Shown here: positions 7,005-14,147 of the stretch, one piece after another
How the letters are laid out: the number at the start of each line of letters is the position of its first letter
How positions within the stretch are numbered: position 1 is the first letter of the stretch
Source of the DNA: Acidovorax sp. HMWF029
Lineage (GTDB): Bacteria > Pseudomonadota > Gammaproteobacteria > Burkholderiales > Burkholderiaceae_C
DNA: 41,696 bases
Direction: 5' to 3'
NCBI RefSeq assembly: GCF_003060895.1
Contig: NZ_QAIH01000138.1
Coordinates: 1 to 41,696 of the forward strand
Program-made: the position numbers and the translations under genes
The notes under the pieces: model-generated
What the model saw: only the letters and a program-made list of their open reading frames with translations
Told to the model about the DNA's origin: nothing
The model's database searches: none

Positions 7005-8057
7005 ATGAACGAGTTGGATTCCCTGGTTGAAAGCGCGACGCAACTGTTTGCCCAAAGCGCCACTCCCGCAGATCTGGAAAACGCCAAGGCGCAGTTTCTT
7101 GGCAAGTCGGGCCGTGTGACGGAGCTCATGAAGGGCATGGCGCAGCTTTCCGTCGAGGAAAAAAAATCTCGTGGTGCCGCCATCAACGTGGCCAAGCAGG
7201 CCATTGAAGCCGCGCTGACGGCACGCCGCCAGGCGCTGGCCGACGCAGAGCTGCAGGTCCAGCTCAAGGCCGAAGCGTTGGATGTGAGCCTGCCGGGCCG
7301 CCAGTGCGGGCAGGGCGGCTTGCACCCGGTGTCGCTTACGCTTGAGCGCATCGAGGGTATCTTTGGCTCCATGGGTTTTGATGTGGCCCAAGGCCCCGAG
7401 ATCGAAACCGACTGGTTCAACTTCACCGCACTGAACACGCCGGAAGACCACCCCGCGCGTTCCATGCACGACACCTTCTACGTGGAAGGTGGCACCCCCG
7501 AGGCGCCCAACCTGCTGCGCACCCACACCAGCCCCATGCAGATCCGCCACGCGGTGCAGCATGTGAAGAAGCACCGCGCGCTGCTCGACGCCGGCCAGCC
7601 CATGCCCGAGATCCGCGTGATCGCGCCGGGCCGCACCTACCGCGTGGACAGCGACGCCACGCACTCGCCCATGTTCCACCAGTGCGAAGGCCTGTGGATC
7701 GGCGAGAACGTGAGCTTCAAGGACTTGAAGGTCATATTCACGGCGTTTTGCCGCACCTTCTTCGAGAGCGACGACCTGGTGCTGCGGTTCCGCCCGAGCT
7801 TTTTCCCCTTCACGGAGCCCAGCGCCGAGATTGACATCCAGTTCCAGACCGGTCCGCTGGCGGGGCGCTGGCTGGAGGTGGCTGGCTCCGGTCAGGTGCA
7901 CCCCAACGTGGTGCGCAACATGGGGTTGGACCCTGAAAAATACATCGGCTTTGCCTTTGGCATGGGCCCCGACCGCCTGACGATGCTGCGCTATGGCGTG
8001 AACGACCTGCGTCTGTTCTTTGACGGCGACATCCGTTTCCTCTCGCAGTTTCAGTAA
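7005..8057 (+). CDS. pheS: Phenylalanyl-tRNA synthetase alpha subunit
   Basis: A 350-residue catalytic subunit of the alpha2-beta2 PheRS, which charges tRNA-Phe. The N-terminal coiled-coil region (about 1-90) binds the tRNA. The class II core carries [20 protein letters not shown], the motif 2 region ([37 protein letters not shown]) and motif 3 with [17 protein letters not shown] near the end. Length is close to E. coli PheS (327). It is followed after 75 bases by pheT; the gap contains a GCGTG/CACGC hairpin. Confidence 0.98.
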   Translation: MNELDSLVESATQLFAQSATPADLENAKAQFLGKSGRVTELMKGMAQLSVEEKKSRGAAINVAKQAIEAALTARRQALADAELQVQLKAEALDVSLPGRQCGQGGLHPVSLTLERIEGIFGSMGFDVAQGPEIETDWFNFTALNTPEDHPARSMHDTFYVEGGTPEAPNLLRTHTSPMQIRHAVQHVKKHRALLDAGQPMPEIRVIAPGRTYRVDSDATHSPMFHQCEGLWIGENVSFKDLKVIFTAFCRTFFESDDLVLRFRPSFFPFTEPSAEIDIQFQTGPLAGRWLEVAGSGQVHPNVVRNMGLDPEKYIGFAFGMGPDRLTMLRYGVNDLRLFFDGDIRFLSQFQ

Positions 8058-8132
8058 CACCAGCCGATTTCGTTCGCTGCGTGGCGGGCCTGCTGGCCTC
8101 ACGCGGCACCTTCCGAACAAGAGTGTCCGACT

Positions 8133-10580
8133 ATGCAATTTCCTGAATCCTGGTTGCGCGAGTTCTGCAACCCCCCTTTGACGACGGCTGAGTTGGCCGA
8201 AACGCTGACCATGGCTGGCCTGGAGGTGGAAGAGCTGCGCCCGGTGGCGCCCCCTTTCACCAAGATCGTGGTGGGCGAGATCAAGGAGGCCGTCCAGCAC
8301 CCTGACGCCGACCGCTTGCGCGTGTGCCAGGTGGATGTGGGGCAGGGCGCCCTGCTCAACATCGTCTGCGGTGCGCCCAATGCGCGCGTGGGTATCAAGG
8401 TGCCTTGCGCCCTGGTGGGTGCCGAGTTGCCAACCGGTGATGATGGCAAGCCCTTTCTCATCAAGGTCGGCAAGCTGCGTGGCGTGGAAAGCCAGGGCAT
8501 GCTGTGCTCGGCGCGCGAACTCAAACTGTCGGAAGACCATGGCGGTCTGCTGGAGCTGGATGCCTCCGCGACCGTGGGCCAGGACATCCGCGAGCACCTG
8601 AACCTGGACGACACGCTGTTCACCCTCAAGCTCACGCCCAATCTGGCGCATTGCTTGAGCGTTTACGGTATTGCGCGCGAAGTGTCGGCACTCACCGGTG
8701 TGCCGCTGCAGCAGCCGTCGTTCCCCGCAGTGGCTGCAAAGCTGTCCGACAAGCTGGCCGTGAGGGTGAGCGCCCCTGACCTGTGCGGCCGCTTCTCCGG
8801 TCGCATCGTGCGCAACGTGAACACGCGGGCTGCCACGCCCCAGTGGATGCTCGACCGCTTGGCGCGTTGTGGCCAGCGCGGCGTGTCGCCCCTGGTGGAT
8901 ATCTCCAACTATGTGATGTTCGAGCTGGGTCGTCCCTCGCATATTTTTGACCTGGACAAGATCCACGGTGGTCTGGATGTGCGTTGGGGTAAGGCTGGCG
9001 AGCAGCTCAAGCTGCTCAATGGAAACACGATCACGGTGGACGACAAAGTGGGTGTCATCGCAGATGACCACCAGGTGGAATCGCTGGCTGGCATCATGGG
9101 TGGCGATGCCACGGCGGTGTCTGACGACACGAAGCACATCTACATCGAGGCCGCTTTCTGGTGGCCCAAGGCGGTGGCAGGCCGTTCCCGTCGTTTCAAC
9201 TTCTCGACCGATGCAGGCCATCGCTTTGAGCGCGGTGTGGACCCGAGTCTGACGGTGGAGCACATCGAGCGCATTACCCAGCTGGTCATCGACATCTGTG
9301 GCACGCCCGAAACAGTGTGCGGCCCCATGGACGACCAGTCGCTGAACCTGCCGGTGCCGCAGCCCGTCACGTTGCGGGTGGCGCGCGCAGCCAAGGTCAT
9401 CGGCATGCCCTTGACCCAGGCGCAATGCGCTGACGTTTTGGTGCGCCTGGGCCTGTCGGTGGTGCAGGGCGACGGCACGCTCACCGTCACGCCGCCTGCG
9501 TATCGCTTTGACATCACCATCGAAGAAGACCTGATCGAAGAAGTGGCGCGCATGGTGGGCTACAACAACCTGCCCACAACGCCGCCGCTGGCGCCTATCA
9601 CGCCCAAGTTGCCAGCTGAGGCCACGCGTAGCCCGTTTGCGGTGCGTCGGTCGCTGGCTGGACTGGGCTACCAGGAGACCATCAATTTCAGCTTTGTGGA
9701 AGAGCGTTGGGAGCACGAGCTGGCCGCGAACGCGCAGCCCATCAAGCTGCTCAACCCGATCGCCAGCCAAATGAGCGTGATGCGCTCGACCCTGCTGGGT
9801 TCGCTGTTGCAGGTGTTGAAATTCAACCTGGACCGCAAGGCGCAGCGGGTGCGCGTGTTCGAACTGGGCCGCGTGTTCCTGCGTGATGCCGCTGTGCGCA
9901 ACACCGACACCACCGTGGAAGGGTTCGACCAGCCCATGCGGGTGTCGGGATTGGCATATGGCCAGAACGATGCCCTGCAGTGGGGGCGTGAAAAGCAGGC
10001 CATCGATTTCTTCGATGTGAAGGGGGATGTGGAGGCTTTGCTGGCCCCCTTGCAGGCGAGCTTCGAGCCTGCGACCCATCCTGCCATGCACCCCGGGCGC
10101 TGCGCTCGGGTGCTGGTTGATGGTCGCGCCATCGGTTTCGTGGGCGAGCTGCATCCGCAGTGGCGCCAGTCCTGGGACTTGCCCTTGGCGCCTGTGATGT
10201 TCGAGCTAGAGCTCGACGCGGTGCTGCAGCGTGTGGTGCCGCAGTTCAAGTCGGTAGCCAAGCATCAGGCTGTTGAGCGTGACATCGCTGTGGTCGTCGC
10301 TGAGCGCGTGACGCACGCCGAGATCGTGTCGGTCATTCAGCAGGCGGCGCCTGGTGGTTTGCTGCGCTCTGCAGTTCTGTTCGACGTGTACCGTCCCAAG
10401 TCGCTGCGTGCTGGCGAAGAGGCTCCGGCCGGCGCTCTGGCGCAAGGCGAGAAGAGCCTGGCCGTCCGTCTGACCCTGGCCCGCGACGAGGCCACGCTGA
10501 CCGAAGCCGAGATCGAGGGCGCTGTGCAGGCCATCGTCGATCAACTGGTGCAGCGCACCGGTGCGCGACTGCGTGTTTGA
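8133..10580 (+). CDS. pheT: Phenylalanyl-tRNA synthetase beta subunit
   Basis: An 815-residue subunit with the usual multidomain order. An N-terminal tRNA-binding (EMAP-like) domain (about 40-150) includes [15 protein letters not shown]. Then come the B3/B4 editing domain (about 200-400) with [22 protein letters not shown], the B5 domain with a degenerate class II core, and a C-terminal ferredoxin-like anticodon-binding domain with VERDIAVVV. The subunit hydrolyses Tyr-tRNA-Phe and positions tRNA. Length matches E. coli PheT (795). Its TGA lies 38 bases before the ihfA start. Confidence 0.98.
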   Translation: MQFPESWLREFCNPPLTTAELAETLTMAGLEVEELRPVAPPFTKIVVGEIKEAVQHPDADRLRVCQVDVGQGALLNIVCGAPNARVGIKVPCALVGAELPTGDDGKPFLIKVGKLRGVESQGMLCSARELKLSEDHGGLLELDASATVGQDIREHLNLDDTLFTLKLTPNLAHCLSVYGIAREVSALTGVPLQQPSFPAVAAKLSDKLAVRVSAPDLCGRFSGRIVRNVNTRAATPQWMLDRLARCGQRGVSPLVDISNYVMFELGRPSHIFDLDKIHGGLDVRWGKAGEQLKLLNGNTITVDDKVGVIADDHQVESLAGIMGGDATAVSDDTKHIYIEAAFWWPKAVAGRSRRFNFSTDAGHRFERGVDPSLTVEHIERITQLVIDICGTPETVCGPMDDQSLNLPVPQPVTLRVARAAKVIGMPLTQAQCADVLVRLGLSVVQGDGTLTVTPPAYRFDITIEEDLIEEVARMVGYNNLPTTPPLAPITPKLPAEATRSPFAVRRSLAGLGYQETINFSFVEERWEHELAANAQPIKLLNPIASQMSVMRSTLLGSLLQVLKFNLDRKAQRVRVFELGRVFLRDAAVRNTDTTVEGFDQPMRVSGLAYGQNDALQWGREKQAIDFFDVKGDVEALLAPLQASFEPATHPAMHPGRCARVLVDGRAIGFVGELHPQWRQSWDLPLAPVMFELELDAVLQRVVPQFKSVAKHQAVERDIAVVVAERVTHAEIVSVIQQAAPGGLLRSAVLFDVYRPKSLRAGEEAPAGALAQGEKSLAVRLTLARDEATLTEAEIEGAVQAIVDQLVQRTGARLRV

Positions 10581-10618
10581 TGACAATGATGACATTGACC
10601 GAGAGAGGGAGTGACACC

Positions 10619-10945
10619 ATGATCGAGTTCGCCGTCGAAAGCCTGGAGACCCCGGCATTGACCAAGGCACAGCTGGCCGATCTCCTGTTCGATCAGATTG
10701 GTTTGAACAAGCGTGAGTCCAAAGACATGATCGATGCGTTCTTCGACCTGATTGCGCAGAGCCTGGTCGAGGGCAAGGACGTCAAGCTTTCGGGCTTTGG
10801 CAACTTTCAGATCCGCACCAAGGCACCTCGCCCGGGGCGCAATCCGCGTACCGGAGAGGCTATTCCCATCAAGGCACGCCGGGTGGTGACTTTCCATGCC
10901 AGCAGCAAGCTCAAGGAGCAGATTCAGACCGCGGCTGCAGTGTGA
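10619..10945 (+). CDS. ihfA: Integration host factor alpha subunit
   Basis: A 108-residue DNA-bending protein that pairs with IHF-beta and helps shape promoters, replication origins and recombination sites. The HU/IHF fold is clear: [29 protein letters not shown] helices (split by the usual turn), the KLSGFGNF strand, and the beta arm with [14 protein letters not shown], whose Pro intercalates into DNA. The start is ATG 10619, since GAGAGAGGGAG ends seven bases before it. A TTG at 10577 overlapping the pheT stop would add a non-conserved N-terminus. The pheT-ihfA linkage is the same as in E. coli, where IHF participates in its own control. Confidence 0.97.
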   Translation: MIEFAVESLETPALTKAQLADLLFDQIGLNKRESKDMIDAFFDLIAQSLVEGKDVKLSGFGNFQIRTKAPRPGRNPRTGEAIPIKARRVVTFHASSKLKEQIQTAAAV

Positions 10946-11042
10946 GCTTGTACCGTTTTTGTTCTCAAGAAGAGATTGGTAGCTGGCAGTCTTGGCGCGT
11001 CTGCAGTACGCTTATCAGCTTTCCGGTTTGAACCCGCATTCC

Positions 11043-11477
11043 ATGGGCACCACCCTTCCTTCCATTCCTGCCAAGCGATACTTCACGATTGGTGAGGTTG
11101 CGGAGTTGTGCGGCGTCAAGCCCCATGTGCTGCGGTACTGGGAGCAGGAGTTCACACAGCTGCGCCCCATGAAGCGGCGTGGCAATCGGCGCTACTACCA
11201 GCACCACGAGGTGCTCATGATCCGCCGTATCCGGGATCTGCTGTATGACCAGGGCTTCACCATCAGCGGGGCCCGCAATCGCCTTCAGGAGCTGACCCAC
11301 CCGGCGCGTGAAGAGACTGCGGTGGGCGGTGCGATGGAGCCGCTGGATAGCGAGTCGCCGAGCATGCTGATTGACAGCGCTGCCGATCTGTCGATCCCTT
11401 CGGGAGGCTTTGCATTGGACTCCAATGCCGTGCGCAAAGAGTTATTTGAGATTCGTGCGCTACTTTCTCTGAGCTGA
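11043..11477 (+). CDS. MerR-family transcriptional regulator
   Basis: A 144-residue protein. The winged helix-turn-helix of the MerR family occupies residues 12-80, with YFTIGEVAELCGVKPHVLRYWEQEF as the HTH and KRRGNRRYYQHHEV as the wing. It lacks the long dimerisation coiled coil plus metal/drug pocket of classical MerR proteins, and its C-terminal 50 residues (Ser- and acidic-rich) contain no Cys ligands, so the inducer is unknown. In my recollection this gene directly follows ihfA in many Burkholderiales. ATG 11043 is preferred over TTG 10992 because the extra residues look non-conserved; neither has a strong ribosome binding site. It is the last protein gene before tRNA-Pro. Confidence 0.85.
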   Translation: MGTTLPSIPAKRYFTIGEVAELCGVKPHVLRYWEQEFTQLRPMKRRGNRRYYQHHEVLMIRRIRDLLYDQGFTISGARNRLQELTHPAREETAVGGAMEPLDSESPSMLIDSAADLSIPSGGFALDSNAVRKELFEIRALLSLS

Positions 11478-11490
11478 TGTTTTTTGTGTA

Positions 11491-11496
11491 TATAAT
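11491..11496 (+). promoter_or_regulatory. -10 element (TATAAT) for tRNA-Pro
   Basis: A perfect TATAAT lies 11 bases before the tRNA 5' end, so transcription would start a few bases before the mature tRNA. No clear -35 hexamer is seen at the expected distance. Confidence 0.6.
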
Positions 11497-11507
11497 CTAA
11501 GTCTTGT

Positions 11508-11584
11508 CGGCGTGTAGCGCAGCCTGGTAGCGCACTTGCATGGGGTGCAAGGGGTCGCGAGTTCGAATCCCGCCACGCCGACCA
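11508..11584 (+). tRNA. tRNA-Pro, anticodon GGG
   Basis: A 77-base tRNA with an encoded CCA end. The acceptor stem is CGGCGTG/CACGCCG, the D arm begins GCGC-AGCCTGGTA-GCGC, and the anticodon arm CTTGC-ATGGGGT-GCAAG places GGG at 11542-11544 (reads CCC and CCT). The T arm contains GTTCGAATC. It starts with C1, as expected for proline tRNAs. Confidence 0.95.
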
Positions 11585-11592
11585 TTGATAGC

Positions 11593-11626
11593 AAAAGCCC
11601 AGAACCAAAAGGTTCTGGGCTTTTTT
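11593..11626 (+). terminator. Intrinsic terminator after tRNA-Pro
   Basis: GCCCAGAACC (11597-11606), loop AAAA and GGTTCTGGGC (11611-11620) form a perfect 10-bp stem followed by TTTTTT. It ends the thrS-to-tRNA-Pro unit. Confidence 0.93.
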
Positions 11627-11746
11627 GCTTTTGCGCCTCAGCACCGACTTTGCGCAGGCTATTGGATCGCAGTCCTTTTCATTGGCGCTGTGGCTAAAGC
11701 AGCGGCAGCGGAACAAAGAAACGCCCGCAGAGGGCTAAGGATCCTC

Positions 11747-12052
11747 ATGATCGATGGACTGGTGGCCGGAAGGCTGTATGGCGAGACCGAGCAGCGCACG
11801 GACAAGGCGGGCAAGACCTTCATCTTGGCCAAGGTGCGTGCCAGCACTGCCGATGGGGAACTGCTGTTTGTCAATGTGATCGCGTTTGATGCAGCGGTCT
11901 GTACCGCAATGCACGCAATGCAAGACGGCGACTCCGTGGCGCTGTCGGGCAGCCTTTCTCCGCGTTTGTGGACCGACAAGCAGGGCAACGCTCGGCCCGC
12001 GCTGGATATGGTGGCGCACCGCGTGATCACGCTGCCTGGGATCGGCGGCTGA
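11747..12052 (+). CDS. Short single-stranded DNA-binding (SSB/OB-fold) protein
   Basis: A 101-residue protein resembling the OB-fold core of bacterial SSB. It begins IDGLVAGRLYGETEQRT, then has FILAKVRA, LLFVNVIAFDAAVC, a GDSVALSGSLSPRLW block equivalent to the SSB KGD-x-V-x-x-x-G-x-L segment, and ARPALDMVAHRVITL. It lacks the long Gly/Pro-rich linker and acidic DDDIPF tip that full-length SSB uses to recruit partners. It is therefore a stand-alone OB module, like the short SSB or PriB-type proteins. ATG 11747 is preferred because TAAGGA lies five bases upstream. The role is not known; ssDNA binding in a specialised process is likely. It is transcribed separately from the operon before it. 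Confidence 0.7.
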   Translation: MIDGLVAGRLYGETEQRTDKAGKTFILAKVRASTADGELLFVNVIAFDAAVCTAMHAMQDGDSVALSGSLSPRLWTDKQGNARPALDMVAHRVITLPGIGG

Positions 12053-12234
12053 GTGGCCTGTGCGGGCAAAGGTGTCAACGCCCGCGTGACGAGGGCGCCA
12101 CACGGTGCTTTCTGATGCCCACTTTGCCCTGGCTGGCGGATGGCCGCTCACCCGGATTCAGGTGGCGTGGCGTCGTGTGTTGATCGTGCTGCGGTGACGC
12201 TCGCGCAGCCGCCATCGCAGAGGTGGCATCTGAA
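12053..12234. other. Intergenic gap between SSB-like gene and small minus-strand ORF
   Basis: No convincing gene, RNA or terminator is seen in these 182 bases. The two flanking genes converge here. Confidence 0.5.
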
Positions 12235-12435
12235 TTACGATTTTTGAGGGGCGGATTTCCTTGGCGCAAACCCTAGTGCTTCAAGTTCATCGTCGCTTAG
12301 GTGCAACTCTGTCAGTTCGGGTTGTCGTGCTTCGACATTGCGCCGCTGTTCAAAGTTGGTCGGGGGGCCTGCTTCCGTCTCTCTTCGGTCCTTGCCGTTG
12401 CGCCGGTCTGTGACAGCTCTGCGTTCAGCGTTCAT
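12235..12435 (-). CDS. Small hydrophilic protein of unknown function
   Basis: A 66-residue ORF starting MNAERRAVTDRRNGKDRRE and continuing to VEARQPELTELHLSDDELEALGF before a short basic tail. The DRR-x-G-x-DRRE repeat-like N-terminus followed by an acidic LSDDELEALGF helix looks like a real conserved small protein rather than random translation, and no competing frame is better. No transmembrane segment, Cys cluster or known domain is visible. A Shine-Dalgarno sequence is not evident before the ATG. Function is unknown. Confidence 0.55.
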   Translation of the reverse strand: MNAERRAVTDRRNGKDRRETEAGPPTNFEQRRNVEARQPELTELHLSDDELEALGFAPRKSAPQKS

Positions 12436-12984
12436 GGTCGTGATCTGTTGTTGGAGGTGGGTATAGGGTGCTTTGCACTAACGCGGGCCTGCGAGGAAGG
12501 GTGAAGTGCTTTGTTTGAGCGCAGTCTGCCCGAGTTGATGCTATTTGCAAATCAGAAAGAGACCATCTGCAATGCGCTGCACCGGATACCGAACTTCAGC
12601 AGGTTTCCCATGTTTGAGGTGCCTGGCGCGTTGAATCGATGCATCTCCACTCCGAAAGATGAGAAAACGCCCAGGTGGGTGGCGCCAGTTTGTGGTCTGG
12701 AAGGGCGTGCGGATTTTTTTGCCCAAGGGTGAGGCACCGACATGAGTATGGCCGAAGCCCCATTTTGGGAGAACCACAGCCTTCTGCTGACGCGGTGGTC
12801 GGAAGTACGGCGTCGGCTAGGGCTCGGGAATGTGAGCCATGCTGGTGGGCGCTTGTCTGCTTGGTCGTGGCGGCTGCGATCAGGTCATGCTTTCGCGATA
12901 AGAATCGTCAGGACATCTGGCGCTTATGACTTGGGCGGGTCGGAAAAATGGATCAAGGAGTCTGTAAACAGTCTGTAAAACGCC
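12436..12984. other. Gene-poor stretch between tRNA-Pro and tRNA-Thr regions
   Basis: About 550 bases with only short overlapping ORFs on both strands (for example 12511-12732 and 12742-12978 on plus, 12541-12777 on minus). None has a recognisable domain or a good ribosome binding site. Codon use and base composition look less regular than in the flanking genes. No integrase, insertion sequence end or attachment repeat was seen. It may be a decayed gene remnant; I cannot identify the ancestor. Confidence 0.45.
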
Positions 12985-13027
12985 CTAAAAAACAAAAAGC
13001 CCCTGACTCTAGCGAATCAGGGGCTTT
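12985..13027 (-). terminator. Intrinsic terminator after tRNA-Thr
   Basis: AAAGCCCCTGA (12996-13006) and TCAGGGGCTTT (13017-13027) form an 11-bp stem with a 10-base loop. On the minus strand it is followed by TTTGTTTTTT, so it ends the tRNA-Thr transcript a few bases beyond the CCA end. Confidence 0.9.
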
Positions 13028-13031
13028 CATT

Positions 13032-13107
13032 TGGTGCCGGAGAGATGAATCGAACACCCGACCTTCTCATTACGAATGAGCTGCTCTACCGACTGAGCTA
13101 CACCGGC
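13032..13107 (-). tRNA. tRNA-Thr, anticodon CGT
   Basis: A 76-base tRNA with an encoded CCA end on the minus strand. It begins GCCGGTGTAGCTC, has a D arm with AGTCGGTA, and an anticodon arm GCTCA-TTCGTAA-TGAGA that places CGT (reads ACG). The T loop is TTCGATT. The acceptor stem has one T-T mismatch (positions 6 and 67) and the T stem has G-U pairs, but the overall fold is standard and resembles E. coli thrW. Confidence 0.93.
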
Positions 13108-13117
13108 TTAGCCTCAG

Positions 13118-13145
13118 ATTATAGCGTGGAATGGTAGCTGGTCAC
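13118..13145 (-). promoter_or_regulatory. tRNA-Thr promoter nested in the 3' end of fbp
   Basis: On the minus strand a perfect TATAAT (13123-13118) lies 11 bases before the tRNA 5' end. It includes the fbp stop codon TAA. GTGACC (13145-13140), 16 bp upstream and inside the fbp coding region, is a 4/6 match to the -35 consensus. Confidence 0.55.
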
Positions 13146-14126
13146 CCGTTCGACCTCATTTTTTGAGCCGAGTATCACGCTGACGCGCTCATGGAGCTGG
13201 TTGGGCTGGATGTCCAGGATGCGTTGCTTGCCATTGGTGGCTGCGCCTCCGGCCTGTTCGACCAGCCAGCCCATGGGGTTGGCTTCGTACATCAGGCGCA
13301 GCTTGCCAGGCTTGTTGGGCTCGCGTTTGTCCCAGGGGTACATGAAGACGCCGCCCCGGGTCAGGATGCGGTGCACGTCGGCCACCATGCTGGCAATCCA
13401 GCGCATGTTGAAGTCCTTGCCGCGCGGACCTTCCTTGCCTTGCAGGCATTCGTCGATGTAGCGCTTCACGGGTTCGTCCCAGTGACGCATGTTGCTCATG
13501 TTGATCGCGAATTCCTTGGTGTCCTCTGGAATGCGGATGTTTTCTTCGGTCAGCACGAAGGAGCCCTGTTCGCGGTCCAGCGTGAACATGGCCACGCCGT
13601 CACCCACGGTGAGCACCAGGGTGGTTTGTGGGCCGTAGATGCAGTAGCCGGCGGCCACTTGCTGCGTGCCAGGCTGCAGGAAGTCGCCTTCCTCCACGCC
13701 CCGGTCGCCATCGGGCTTTTTCAACACGCTGAAGATGGTGCCGATGCTCACGTTCACATCGATGTTGCTGGAGCCATCGAGGGGGTCGAACAGCAGCAGG
13801 TATTCGCCTTGCGGATAGCGGTTGGGCACCAGGTAGATGCCGTCCATTTCTTCGGACGCCATGGCGGCCAGGTGGCCGCCCCATTCGTTGGCTTCGATCA
13901 GCACCTCGTTGGCGATGATGTCGAGCTTTTTCTGGATTTCTCCCTGCACGTTTTCGCTGCTGGCCGTGCCCAGCACGCCGCCCAGCGCACCTTTGTTCAC
14001 GGCGTGGCTGATGCTTTTGCAGGCGCGAGCCACCACTTCGAGCAGCAGGCGCAGTTGCGAGGGGATGAGGCCGTCCACCCGTTGCTGTTCAACGAGGTAG
14101 CGGGTCAGGCTGATGCTTTTTGCCAT
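13119..14126 (-). CDS. fbp: Fructose-1,6-bisphosphatase, class I
   Basis: A 335-residue cytosolic enzyme that removes the 1-phosphate from fructose-1,6-bisphosphate, the committed step of gluconeogenesis. The metal-binding signature [13 protein letters not shown] is at about residue 112, preceded by ASEEMDGIY. The C-terminal substrate block includes [20 protein letters not shown], where the Lys and Arg side chains meet the sugar phosphate. Length matches E. coli Fbp (332). It begins 21 bases after the pepN stop and ends 11 bases before tRNA-Thr. With aceA in the same window it would support growth on acetate-type carbon, but the two are not linked transcriptionally. Confidence 0.97.
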   Translation of the reverse strand: MAKSISLTRYLVEQQRVDGLIPSQLRLLLEVVARACKSISHAVNKGALGGVLGTASSENVQGEIQKKLDIIANEVLIEANEWGGHLAAMASEEMDGIYLVPNRYPQGEYLLLFDPLDGSSNIDVNVSIGTIFSVLKKPDGDRGVEEGDFLQPGTQQVAAGYCIYGPQTTLVLTVGDGVAMFTLDREQGSFVLTEENIRIPEDTKEFAINMSNMRHWDEPVKRYIDECLQGKEGPRGKDFNMRWIASMVADVHRILTRGGVFMYPWDKREPNKPGKLRLMYEANPMGWLVEQAGGAATNGKQRILDIQPNQLHERVSVILGSKNEVERVTSYHSTL

Positions 14127-14147
14127 GGGTCTCTGCTTTCAGAAGGA

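Noticed and set aside
6993-10154. A 1053-codon open frame antisense to pheS-pheT
   Set aside because: It is a shadow of the GC-rich codon pattern of the two genes on the other strand; it is rich in His/Gln/Arg, has no domain and would require losing both PheRS subunits.
10577-10618. TTG start for ihfA overlapping the pheT stop
   Set aside because: The extra 14 residues are not part of the IHF-alpha fold and the strong GAGAGAGGGAG is placed for ATG 10619.
12511-12978. Small ORFs of 60-84 codons on both strands in the gene-poor stretch
   Set aside because: They overlap one another, lack ribosome binding sites and show no recognisable domain or convincing composition.
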